NCBI GenBank assembly: GCA_012845835.1
Contig: JABAKD010000005.1
Coordinates: 4,059,655 to 4,123,654 of the forward strand
From: Undaria pinnatifida
Taxonomy: Eukaryota; Sar; Phaeophyceae; Laminariales; Alariaceae
DNA length: 64,000 bases
Reading direction: 5' to 3'
Shown here piece after piece: positions 20,056 through 64,000 of the stretch. The notes under the pieces were generated by a model, which did not search any database, was not told where the DNA came from, and saw only the letters and a program-made list of their open reading frames with translations. Every line of letters begins with the position of its first letter. Position 1 is the first letter of the stretch. The position numbers and the translations under genes are program-made.

Positions 20056-20331
20056 ACTGGTTCTACGATAGCCCACCCCAAAACCAGCGATATTCTTTAA
20101 CAAACGTTTCATGGCTGCTCGACATGTATGATGAGGAAAGGTTGCTATTAGGTCGAAGGTCTCCATAAATTTCCTTGTCTGCAATGAACTATCGAACAGT
20201 GACGTCGGGGTGGCAACGGGCACCACCGTGCACCACCGTATTTCAGGAGGTGCGGCCGGGAGCAGGTTGTCAAAACCGGCGATTTCGTTCAAGAATCGTT
20301 GCGGGGGGCTATCATCGTAGAACGACTGAGT
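20056..20331 (+). mobile_element. MITE-2 copy, near complete
   Basis: Starts GACTGGTTCTACGATAGCCC and ends GGGGGGCTATCATCGTAGAACGACTGA, so the two ends are inverted copies. The inside carries the family's CAGCGAT, AACAAACGTTTCATGGCTGC and GTGACGTCGGGGTGGCAACG words. Confidence 0.75.
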
Positions 20332-20395
20332 GTTACCCGTAAATTTTATTAGACTGACTGTTGTTAGTTCCTCACACGAGGAGCTCAATCAACCA

Positions 20396-20589
20396 TAGAG
20401 TCTTACTACGGTAGCCCCCCCAACTTTTCTTTAACGAAATCGACGGTTTCAAAACCAGCGCCCGATCGTATCTCCTGGAATACGGTGTCCCTCGACTCCC
20501 TCCCCGACGTCATCGATCGACAAAACTTTGCACACAAGAAAGTATACTTAGTACGTATGTAAGATACTTTGTTTTCAATAGTTGGTTGT

Positions 20590-20661
<72 letters not shown>

Positions 20662-20664
20662 GGC

Positions 20665-20695
<31 letters not shown>

Positions 20696-20815
20696 GGTGT
20701 TGTTGGTGTTGTTGTTGGTGTTGTTGGTGTTGTTGGTGTTGTTGCTGATGTTGTTGTTCTCACGTTAACTCGCATAATCAAGTCCGTGGTCACAGGACAG
20801 GCTCCAGTCACTCTG
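20396..20815 (-). mobile_element. MITE-2 fragment carrying a GTT microsatellite
   Basis: Reverse-oriented MITE-2 end (GTCTTACTACGGTAGCCCCC and following) runs to about 20577. It is replaced there by a (GTT)n array and then CACGTTAACTCGCATAATC and AAGTCCGTGGTCACAGGAC. The same junctions recur at 26257-26876, so the array sits at a fixed place inside the family. Confidence 0.65.
20581..20755 (+). repeat. (GTT)n microsatellite
   Basis: About 175 bases of GTT with scattered GTC, GCT and GGT variants, the variants concentrated at the right end. Confidence 0.95.
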
Positions 20816-20889
20816 GAGTGAGGAAAAGCCCAGGGAAAAATAACAAACAAACCAAAGGTGGTACACGCATATATCACAGCTGACGCAAT

Positions 20890-21435
20890 TCATGCCTCCG
20901 CCAGAAACATATAAAAGTGAAATCGCGAGTCAGCCTACGATGTGCCAGGCCCATACTAGCGCGCGTGTCTCACTGCCCGCGCCTGGAAAAACCGACTATA
21001 CTGCTTGCCACCCAAGGAGGACTACCACGAATGTAATGCACGTAGTACCTATCAATACGCATACGCACGACAGGCGCAAGTCAATAAGAAAAAAACAAAG
21101 AAGATAAAACAAAATTAAGGAGAGAAAATACAAGAAAGCGAAAAATGAAAAACGAATGAAAAGAAAAGACAAGAAAATAAAAGCAAGGAAAGACAAGACA
21201 AGAACAGGAAGCAAGGAAAAGAGAAAGAACGTCATACAAGAAGACCCTAGGAACTGACTAAAGACGGCATTGGGCTCTTAGAGGGTATCAAGTGCACCAT
21301 CAATGGCACTGCGGCGAGAACGCAACAAGGCGAAAAAGTCAGGGCGGTCTTAGCCATCTTGTGACAGCCATTGTTAGGCCCACAATATTCAAGAGGATGA
21401 TGGCCAGACCCAGACTTTAGTCTCTTGGGCAGGAC
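20890..21435. other. No supported gene
   Basis: Includes an A/G-rich stretch 21080-21240 and then mixed sequence that may be the far 3' part of the LINE relic at its right. Confidence 0.35.
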
Positions 21436-24150
21436 GACCCCCCCCCCCCCATCCCCCGTCCCCCCTTCCCCCTTGCCCCCTCTCCCTCCTCCCCCCCCCC
21501 TCCCCCCCTTCCCTCACCCCCCTCCCCCTCTCCCCCCCCTCCCCTCTCCCCCCCTCCCCCCTCCCCCCCTCCCCCCCTCCCCCCCTCCCCACTCCCCCTC
21601 TCCCCGCCACCCCCCTCCCCCCCTCCCCCGTCCCCCCCCTTCCCCCTTCCCACTCCCCCCTCCCTCCCTCCCTCCTTGCACCCCCCGCCCTGCCCCTCCC
21701 GCCCTCCCCCCTCCTCCCCTCCCCCCTCCCCCCTCCTCCCCTCCCCCCTCCCTCCCTCCCGCCTCCCCCCTCCCCCATCCCCCCTTCCACCCTCCCCCCT
21801 TCCTCCCTCCCTTCCTCCCCCCCTCCCCCCTTCCCCCCCTCCCCCCCTCTCCCTCCTCCCCCCCCCCTCCCCCCCTCCCCTCATCCCCCTCTCCCTCTCC
21901 CCCCCTCCCCCCTCCCCTCCTCCCCCGCCCCCCCCTCCCCCATCCCCACTCCCCCCTCCCTCCCTCCACACTTCCACCCCCCCCCTCCCCCCTCCCCCCC
22001 TCCCCACTCCCCCCCCTCCCCCCTCTCCCCTTCCCCCCTCCCCGCTCCCTCCCTCCCCCCTTGCCTCCTCCCCCCTTCCCCTCTTCACCCCCTCCCCCTT
22101 CCCCCCCTCCCCCTTCCCCCCCTCCCCCTTTCCCCCCTCCCCCTTCCCCCCCTCCCCCCTCCCCCCCTTCCCCCTCCCCCGCTTCCCCTCTCCCCCTGCC
22201 CCCCTCCCGCCCTCCCCCCCTCCCCCCTTCCCCCGGCCGCTTAGAGATGCCAACGGTAAATGGCGCTGCCGCAGCCTGTGCGCGTCGATTTCCCTCCCTC
22301 CCTCCCCCCTCCCCTTTTCCCCCCTTCCCCCCTCCGCCGTCCACCCCTCCCCCGTCCCCCCCCTCCCCCCTCCCCCCCTCCCCCCTCCTCCCCTCCCCTC
22401 TCCTCCCCCCTTCCCCCGTCCTCCTCTCCCCCCGCCCCCCTCCCCCCCTTCCCCCTCCCCCCCTCCCCCCCGCCCCTTCCCCCCTCTAACCTTCCCCCTC
22501 CCCCCTCCCCCCCTCCCCCTTCCCCCCTTTCCCCTCCCCCCTCCCCCCTTTCCCCCTCCCCCCCCCCCTCCCCCCCCCCCTCCCCTCCTCCCCCCCCCCC
22601 CCTCCCCCCTCCTCCCCCGTTCCCGTCCCCCCTCCCCCCCTCCCCCCCTCCCCTCTCCCCCCTTCCCCCCTCCCCCCTTCCCCCCTCCCCCCTTCCCCCC
22701 TCTCCCCCTTCCCCCCTCCCCCCTCCCCCCCTCCCCCCCTCCCCCCTCCCCCCCTTCCCCCCTCCCCCCTCCCCCCCTCCCCCCTCCCGCCCTCCCCCCT
22801 TCCGCCCTCCTCCCTCTTCCCCTCCCCCCTCCCCCCTCCCCCCGTCCCTCCCTACCCCCTCCCCCCTTTCCCCCTCCCCCCCTCCCTTCCCCCCCCCCCC
22901 CCCCTCCTCCCCCCTCCCCCCTCCCCCCGGCCGCTCAGAGATGCCAACGGTAAATGTCGCTGCCGCAGCCTTTGCGCGTCTCTTTCCCTGCCTCCCTCCC
23001 CCCTCCCCCTAACCCCCCCCCCCCCCCCCCCTCCCCCCCTCCCCCCTCCTCCTCCCTCCCCCCTCCCCCCTCCTCCTCCCTCCCCCCTCCTCCCCCCTTC
23101 CGCCCTCCCCCCTCCCCCCGTCCCCCCTCCCCCCCTCCCCCCTCCCGCCCTCCCTCCTCCCGCCCTTCCCCCTCCCCCCTCCCACCCTCCTCCCTCTCCC
23201 CCTCCCCCCTCCCCCTTCCCCCCCCTCCCCCCCTCCCCCCCTCCCCCCCTCCCCCCTCCCCCCGTCCCCCTCTCTCCCCTCCCCCCCTCCCCCCTCCCCC
23301 CCTCCCCCCTCCCCCCTCCCCCCCCTCCCCTCTCCCCCCCCTCCCCCCTCCCCCCTTCCCCCTCCCCCCTTCCCCCCTTCCCCCCTCTCCCCCTCCCCCC
23401 CCTCCCCTCCCCTCCTCCCCCTTCCCCCCCTCCCTCCTCCCTTTCTCCCCCCTCCCCCCTTCCCCCCTCCCGCCCTCCTCCCTCCCCCCCCCCCCCCCCC
23501 CTCCCCCCTCCCCCCCTCCCCCCTCCCCCCCTCCTCCCTCCCCCCCTCCCCCCTCCCCCCGTTCCTCCCTCCCTCCTCCCCCCCTTCCCCCTCCCCCCCT
23601 TCCCCCTCCCCCCCTTCCCCCTCCCCCCCTTCCCCCTCCCCCCCTCCCTTCCCCCCCCCTCCCCCTCCCCCCCTCCCCCCTCCCCCCGGCCGCTTAGAGA
23701 TGCCAAAGGTGAATGTCGCTGCCGCAGCCTTTGCGCGTCTCTTCCCTGCCTCCCTCTCCCCTCCCCTCTTACCCCCTCCCCCCCCCCCCCTCCCCCCCTC
23801 CTCCCCCCCTCCCCCCTCCTCCCCCCTCCCCCCTCCGCCCCCCTCCCCCCTCCCCCCTCCCCCCCCCCCCCCCCCGTCCCCCCTCCCCCCCTCCCCCCTC
23901 CCCCCCTTCCCCCTCCCCCCCTCCCCCCCTCCCCCCCTCCCCCCCTCCCCCCCTCCCCCCCTCCCCCCCTCCCCCCCTCCCCCCCTCCCCCCCTCCCCCC
24001 CTCTCCCCCCTTCCCCCCTTCCCCCCTCCCCCCTCCCCCCCTCCCCCCCTCCCCCCCTCCCCCCCTCCCCTCTCCCTCCCGCCCCTCCCCCCCTCCCCCC
24101 TTCCCCCCTCCCCCCTCCCCCCTTTCCCCCTTTCCCCCTCCCCCCGGCCG
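21436..24150 (-). repeat. Polypyrimidine macrosatellite with embedded LINE 3'-end boxes
   Basis: About 2.7 kb of nearly pure C and T on the plus strand (polypurine on minus). It is interrupted by boxes of about 60 bases at 22229-22296, 22929-22992, 23686-23747 and 24144-24210. Each box reads CGGCCGCTTAGAGATGCCAA, then CGCTGCCGCAGCCT(G/T)TGCGCGTC. The last box is the 3' end of the reverse-transcriptase relic. So the tract appears to be an amplified LINE tail in which each unit is a piece of the ORF end plus a polypurine run. Long open frames across it only reflect CCC/CCT repetition. Confidence 0.8.
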
Positions 24151-24160
24151 CTTAGAGATG

Positions 24161-25404
24161 TCAACGGAGGATGGCGCTGCCGCAGCCTTTGCGCGTCGCT
24201 TTGCAGCTTTGTGTCTTTGTCTCATGCCAATTCCGCATGAACAACTCCGGTCCCTCCTTTACTCGTCGAAACCATCTGCCGGCCTTCTGAGCAGCCTTTC
24301 GCCACCCTTCGAATTTCATTCCGAAGGCCGACATATCCTCCTTCAGATGAGCCATCCAGTCTTTCTCTTGCCCCTTTGAGTAGCTCTTACCCCCAACAAG
24401 CTCCCCAAACAAACATCAGCCTCTGTGGCAGACGCTCCTCCCTCATACGTGCTACGAATCTCGCAAACAGTATCCTCCGTTTGCGCACTACCGCCTCTAT
24501 GCTCTCGGAAGCTGTCTTGGCAAGCGCGTCGGTGTAAGATAGGGTGTGGTCATCGCGCTTCCGTTTCCGCCATCCGAGGCATCGGAGGAGCATGAAGTGG
24601 TGAACCCGCCGTAGCCTGTCATAGTCAGGCTTGTTCGGGCTCCACGTCATGCAACCGTAAAGAAGTGTCTCGACCACCTCAGCTTTCAGCAACCACACCT
24701 TCGACCGTAAGCGCACACCCGGGCGATCATAGATTTCCATCTGGTACCGCTGGAAGCACGCCCAGGCCCTCTGAAGACGCCGCCTTATTTTAATGCTAAG
24801 GTTTCTGTCTACGGTGGTAGCCCCGCCCAAGTACACAAACTCGATTGTTTGTTTTGTATACCTGGCCCGCTGCGTTGATTGTGAAGGACACCTTCCCCGC
24901 GCTTTTGATTTCCAAGCACATTATCTCTGTTTTCGCCTCGGATACTGTAAACCCGAACGCCGAGCACGCGGTCACGATCACCGTCATCATCCTCTCCAGC
25001 CCTTCTGATGATCGCGATACGATGCCCGCATCGTCCGCGAACAGCATACCCCACAATCTCTGCACACCCTCCTCCTCCTTCCCCCTCCGCCTGTCGACTT
25101 CGCCTGTGCGTGAAGTGCCCTTCTTCTCGACTTTCCCCTTCTTTTGCTGGAGCTGCACCATGTTGTCCGTGATGGCTGCATCAGCGAGGAAACGTTTCTC
25201 GGCCACACGCAGTACCGCCGTGAAAGACGTGTTGAACAGTAGTGGAGCGAGCACGCATCCTTGCCTGAGACCTTGCCCCACGACGAACTTATCCGAGCAC
25301 TCTTCCATCATCCAACCGCACGCATGCTTGCATGCCGTCGTGGAATTGGCGTACGTACCCTTAGTCACAGTTTTCTGGCAAATTCTACGGCCGAGGCGCA
25401 CGTG
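24161..25404 (-). pseudogene. LINE-type reverse transcriptase, 5'-truncated and frameshifted
   Basis: Three minus-strand frames join end to end. The first (to about 24810) has GLRQGCVLAPLLFN and LFADDAGIV, the palm motifs with the catalytic FADD. The second (24836-24387) has YLGG, an RRLQRAW block, LLYGCMTW and a CLGWRKRKRDDHTLSY block, typical of the end of a non-LTR reverse transcriptase. The third (24412-24161) has [10 protein letters not shown] and GRWFRRV and ends in TGA. Frame changes occur near 24840-24850 and at a four-base duplication (GTTT) near 24405. The 5' part is missing; a MITE-1 copy abuts the break at 25404. It cannot make an active enzyme. Confidence 0.85.
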
Positions 25405-25675
25405 GACGCGTACTACGATAGAGATGCACATCATTTTTTTTCTCGAGGTTCCTCAATCTCGGAAGTTAAGACATGTCCCTCCCAAAAACCACTGATGATT
25501 TGGAGAAAAACAGAACTGCTACGAGGTACCGGATGAGCAGTCCCATGGCCTAGATATACAACGAACGAGAATCGTGCGCTAAAAATGGCCTGTTGTTCCC
25601 GACGATTTGCGATGGAAGAGCGCTCCGTCAGCCGGAAACCATTTTTTCAGGCGAAAAATGCCACCTCTATCGTAG
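25405..25675 (+). mobile_element. MITE-1 copy
   Basis: Left end GACGCGTACTACGATAGAGA and right end CCACCTCTATCGTAG are inverted. The inside carries GAGGTTCCTCAATCTCGG, CCCATGGCCTAGATATACAACGA and GACGATTTG, all shared with other copies. Confidence 0.75.
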
Positions 25676-26256
25676 AATTGTGTTGGTCACTGGCTATTTT
25701 TTTCCCTCCCCGAGAGGACGATGGTTTGAGGAGCTCTGGATACTGCACACACCAATCACCCGAAACATGTTTTTTTGAGCAAAACTGAAAGCAAAAAAGT
25801 GCCCTCCGAGATGAAAAACCCGTGGGCGGCCCATGTTTAAAAAGTCGTTTATATTTTTTACGTTGTAAGACACAAGAACGACGTTCGTTTTAACGATTTT
25901 GCTGTCTTGACCCGTTTTAGGTAGCCCCCAAAACCCTCTGTTGCTATACTTCGAAGTACTAACTCCATGCTATTTGGGGCCCCCAAACGGGGTTTTAGTC
26001 CTGTGAACGCGCGTAAAAATAACCCTTTTAGCGCCGTACTCCCAACATGGCGACGGAGCACTTGGACTTAGTATTGAATATTTTTGGGAACTGGAAACGG
26101 GTTAAGGAAACCTCCTACTTGAGAAAGTATTCGCCCATAAAGTGCCTGCTGCTGCTGCCGCCGCTCCGCTGCCGCTGCCGCAGCGCAGTACAATCGGCAC
26201 AGCCATATATATACCTTCTCCACGGCCCTGGTGACGACACCTGGTACGGTAAGGTG
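25676..26256. other. No supported gene
   Basis: Contains fragments that look like MITE-1 interior (for example near 25910-26040, with CCCCAAAACCC and CCTTTTAGCGCCG). No exon was recognised. Confidence 0.35.
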
Positions 26257-26452
26257 CCTGTCGTTCTACGGCAGCCCCCTCCAACTTTTCTTTAACGAAA
26301 CCGCCGGTTTCAAAACCAGCGCTCTCCCGGTCGTATCTCCTGAAATACGGTGGGTGTTCCTCGACACCCTCCCCGACGTCATCGACCGATAGGCCTTTGC
26401 ACACAAGGGAAAACATGTGGATATTTTGTTTTATATTGTTTAATGTTGTTGC

Positions 26453-26532
<80 letters not shown>

Positions 26533-26544
26533 TTGTTGTTGTTT

Positions 26545-26596
<52 letters not shown>

Positions 26597-26643
26597 AGTT
26601 GTTGTTGTTGTTGTTGTTGCTGTTGTTGTTGTTGTTGCTGTCG

Positions 26644-26738
<95 letters not shown>

Positions 26739-26876
26739 GATGTTGATGTTCTCACATTAACTCGCATAATCAAGTCCGTGATTTACCCTTCCTTGTGTCG
26801 AGCAGCCATGAAACGTTCGTTAAGTGGAAAATCGCAGTTCTGGGGCGGGGGTATTATATTAGAATCAGTCTAATTT
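26257..26876 (-). mobile_element. MITE-2 copy with large GTT array inside
   Basis: Left end GTTCTACGGCAGCCCCCTCC and right end GTATTATATTAGAATCAGTC are degraded inverted ends. A (GTT)n array (26441-26750) is followed by CTCACATTAACTCGCATAATC and then the other half of MITE-2 (CAGCCATGAAACGTTCGTTAA). Both halves are therefore present around the array. Confidence 0.75.
26441..26750 (+). repeat. (GTT)n microsatellite, about 310 bp
   Basis: Long GTT array with occasional GTC, GCT, GTA and ATT variants. Confidence 0.95.
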
Positions 26877-26884
26877 TATAAGAT

Positions 26885-27075
26885 TATTCAAACGACCGTC
26901 AGTCAGCTGTGACCTCGACGAACGCATGTATGGTCAATAATCATCTTTGCAAGCTGTGCGTACCACATCGATCGCTAGTTTTTGGTTAAGTTTCATAAAG
27001 TCAAAACCTAATATAAGATGGTCTTGCATTAAGTTACCTATCACGTGCATAGCCAATTAACACACCCCAACAATT
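26885..27075 (+). repeat. R4 dispersed repeat, copy 1
   Basis: About 180 bases align with 36965-37145. Shared words include CGTCAGCTGTGA, CATCTTTGCAA, ATCGATCGC and AAGTTTCAT. Shorter reverse pieces occur near 1290-1350 and 7800-7858. Confidence 0.6.
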
Positions 27076-27282
27076 ATCCGAACACTTTGATGTACGACTA
27101 TAACCTCTCATTGGTTGACGCTTTGCAAGGCAGCAGCAAGTTATTTTGTTTCTGGGTCTTCTCACTTTACTGGAGCTCTCCTATGCCATTAGCACAGCAC
27201 CTCGCCCAACATAAATAGTTTTTTTGAGTAAACTGAACGTTCAGCCCGACTTGACCAAATCATCCCCACGTACTAGCTAGAT

Positions 27283-27739
27283 GACGGGATGCTACGATAG
27301 AGGCGCATCACCATAATTTTTTCTGAGGTCCCCCTCACTTTCGGATATTAACGCCTTTACAACTGGAACCTTTTTTGGGAAAAACTTACATAGAGATAGT
27401 ATACGGAGGGAATTCGGGGCTCTAAAGGGTTAAGACATGTCATTCTTAATCCAAAACCTGATTTGGACAAAAAAATACAAACAGCTGACCGGATGAAAGC
27501 TCCCATGGCCTACGGTAGGTATACAACGAAAAATTAAGTTAAAAAAATGAAAACACAAGAGTATCGTACGACGAAAATTATGTTGAAAAAAAGTAACAAT
27601 ACCCGTAAACCTTTTGAATTCGTTTTTTTTTGTCATCTAAGGAGCCCCCCCCCCCCCCCCCCGCCCGCCCTTAAAAAAAAACAATTTTCAGGCAAAAAGT
27701 GCTGCTACCTCCAATAATCGTGCAATAGTAGCACGCGTC
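27283..27739 (+). mobile_element. MITE-1 copy, long variant
   Basis: Starts GACGGGATGCTACGATAGAGG and ends GTAGCACGCGTC. The inside has a C-tract near 27645-27662 and family words such as CCCATGGCCTACG. Confidence 0.65.
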
Positions 27740-27901
27740 CCATGGCCTAGAGATTCATTCAGAATATATATATATATATGCTGTATACATATGTATATAT
27801 ATCTGTTTCGCAAAAACATAAAGAACATTCCGACGATCGTTCCGAAGATCTTCAGTTAAGAAGGGTTAAGGAGTCCCCCGTCATCCAGGAAAAACAAAAT
27901 G

Positions 27902-28222
27902 GACGCGTGCTACGATAGAGGTAGGTAGCAGTTTTCGTCTGAATAAAATGGTTTTCTGAATGACGGGGGGGGCGTTCTTAATCCCAAAATCGTCGGAAAT
28001 AGTCCTTTTTTTTGGGGGGGGGGGGGAGGGCATGATTTTTTTCTCGTTGTGTACATCACGTACCTAGGCCATGGGGTTTTGTATCCGGTGTGTACTTGTA
28101 GCGGTTTCGTTTTTTGTTTTTTGTGCAAATCAGTTTTTTTGGGAGGGGCATATCTTGAGCTCCCAAAATAAGGGGTAGTGTTAGAAAATAATAAGTGGTG
28201 CACCTCTATCGTAGCACGCGTC
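27902..28222 (+). mobile_element. MITE-1 copy with near-perfect inverted ends
   Basis: The left end GACGCGTGCTACGATAGAGG is the exact reverse complement of the right end CCTCTATCGTAGCACGCGTC. It is 321 bases with no coding capacity. It serves as the reference copy for the family. Confidence 0.85.
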
Positions 28223-28369
28223 ATATAATACAAATGCATATACATATATAGCCAAAACGTGCTGCTTCCATCGTAGCGCGCGTCTGACACCCCTCACTCG
28301 GTCAAAGCTTGGAAACAAGGGCGCGTGAGCGGGTAAGTCTCAAGTCTTTAAAAACGACGAAATTACCAG

Positions 28370-28590
28370 AAACGTTTTGTTTTGAACGGCTCATTACCCA
28401 ATCACCCGCGGGTCGGCGCAGGAGGTTTTCAAAATATCGCGGATCGAGTCCGGTTGCGTTCGAAATCCTTTCACGGGTTGGGTCGGGCCGGGTCAAGAGA
28501 TTTTTAAATCTCACGGATCGGGCCGGGTCACCCTGACCCGACCCGACCCGCGAGGAATTACCTGACCCGCGAAAATCCCTGGAACCGACG
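28370..28590 (+). repeat. CGGGT-family repeat without expanded core
   Basis: Contains GGAGGTTTTCAAAATATCGC, CGGATCGGGCCGGGTCACCC and CCCGCGAAAATCCCTGG. The same flanking phrases border the expanded CGGGT arrays at 30538 and 36420, so this is likely an unexpanded relative. Confidence 0.6.
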
Positions 28591-28880
28591 CTGTCATAGC
28601 CAGGCGATTTTCAGGGCTGCAAAAAACAATAAAACCCGCTCATACAACATAGCGGTGGCCTCCTGAGAATGCCGGTATGTGCCGAATAGAACATACCGGC
28701 GCTACAGCGGCAACCGGTAGCCACTCCACGTACTCCCACTGCTAGTTGTTCCCATGTCCGCTCAGTAGTCTCAGAGGGATCGATAGCGGGCCAACCGGCA
28801 CTACGCAACGGGCACCACAGCCGGCACTAGAGAGGGACGACCAAAACCGCAGACAACAACCGACAGCAACGTCGTCATCC

Positions 28881-63602
<34,722 letters not shown>

Positions 63603-63819
63603 CTGCGGTGAGCGGCAAAACAGAAAAGGCAAAAAAGGCAAAAAAGAAAAGACGAACCAGGTATTATGCCTTTTTTTTTTCAATTGATGATGCCAGCTCT
63701 CTCTGTGGGCACTCCTTCCTTCATATTTTGCTTGTATTTTTCAAGCGCTTTTCGCCTCCTGATGCATGGGTACGGGGGGGGGGGGGCTTTGTCTTGTTGG
63801 GACCCCATTAATAGGAATC

Positions 63820-64000
63820 AAAAATATATTTTTTCTGAATGGCGTGTCACCTTAACCCAAAACCGTCGGAATCGGCCATTTTTTGTTTTTTTTGCATGAT
63901 TCTCGTTCTAATACACCTAGACCATGGGATTTTTCGTCCAGTCATCGGTTTTATTTTTCTCCAAATCAGTTTTTTGGGAGAGGTCTTAGCCCCTTTAGAG
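63820..64000 (+). mobile_element. MITE-1 copy cut by the window edge
   Basis: CTGAATGGCGTGTCACC, CCTTAACCCAAAACCGTCGG, GACCATGGGATTTTTCG and TTTTGGGAGAGGTCTTAG in family order. The right end is outside the window. Confidence 0.55.

Noticed and set aside
21425-24240. Several very long Pro/Ser- or Gly/Arg/Glu-rich open frames on both strands
   Set aside because: They follow directly from the C/T-only composition, which cannot form stop codons on the plus strand and rarely on the minus strand. No domain, start context or codon bias supports them.

Overview
The window looks like a stretch of a large, repeat-dense eukaryotic nuclear genome. Coding sequence is split into short exons with GT-AG introns of about 0.5-6 kb. 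Transposon relics fill almost everything else, and long homopolymer and microsatellite runs are common. I favour a brown alga or another stramenopile, because a reverse-transcriptase relic, a tyrosine-recombinase element and a BTB gene sit together among G/C-tract-rich introns. That placement is inference; no marker gene fixes the species. I see no rRNA, no complete tRNA, no CRISPR and no bacterial operon.

The main result is a gene on the minus strand, running from beyond the right edge (first visible exon ends at 63602) to a stop codon at 28881. Fifteen short exons, all but one coiled-coil-like, were found one by one. Every neighbouring pair has matching intron phase, every intron has GT and AG ends, and the exon lengths sum to 1827 nt (608 residues plus stop). 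About 34.7 kb of DNA therefore carries under 2 kb of coding sequence. The introns hold MITEs, SINEs, pentanucleotide satellites and a fold-back element. A second gene, on the plus strand at the left edge, ends with two exons (430-547 and 1909-2028) encoding the end of a BTB/POZ-type domain.

Region by region: 1-2720 holds the BTB gene end, degraded copies of its exons and a GCA-rich tract. 2830-7885 has no gene I can support. 7886-9481 is a non-autonomous LTR retroelement. 9486-14159 holds tandem repeats, a broken CCCH-finger plus tyrosine-recombinase element, and a MITE. 15019-15390 is a tiny terminal-repeat retroelement (TRIM) with a tRNA-like segment and a primer-binding site shared with the larger LTR element. 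15451-17309 is a recent 930-bp tandem duplication. 18703-20028 is an ORF made of about five 85-residue repeats. 21436-24150 is a 2.7-kb polypyrimidine tract with regularly placed boxes that match the end of the adjacent LINE-type reverse-transcriptase pseudogene (24161-25404). From 25405 to the end, at least two MITE families, a tRNA-derived SINE, a dispersed repeat with a G-tract end (here called R3) and several satellites surround the coiled-coil exons.

Many long open frames in the window are only translations of simple repeats and were not annotated. Coordinates of repeats are by eye and may be off by several bases. Exon boundaries were checked base by base.
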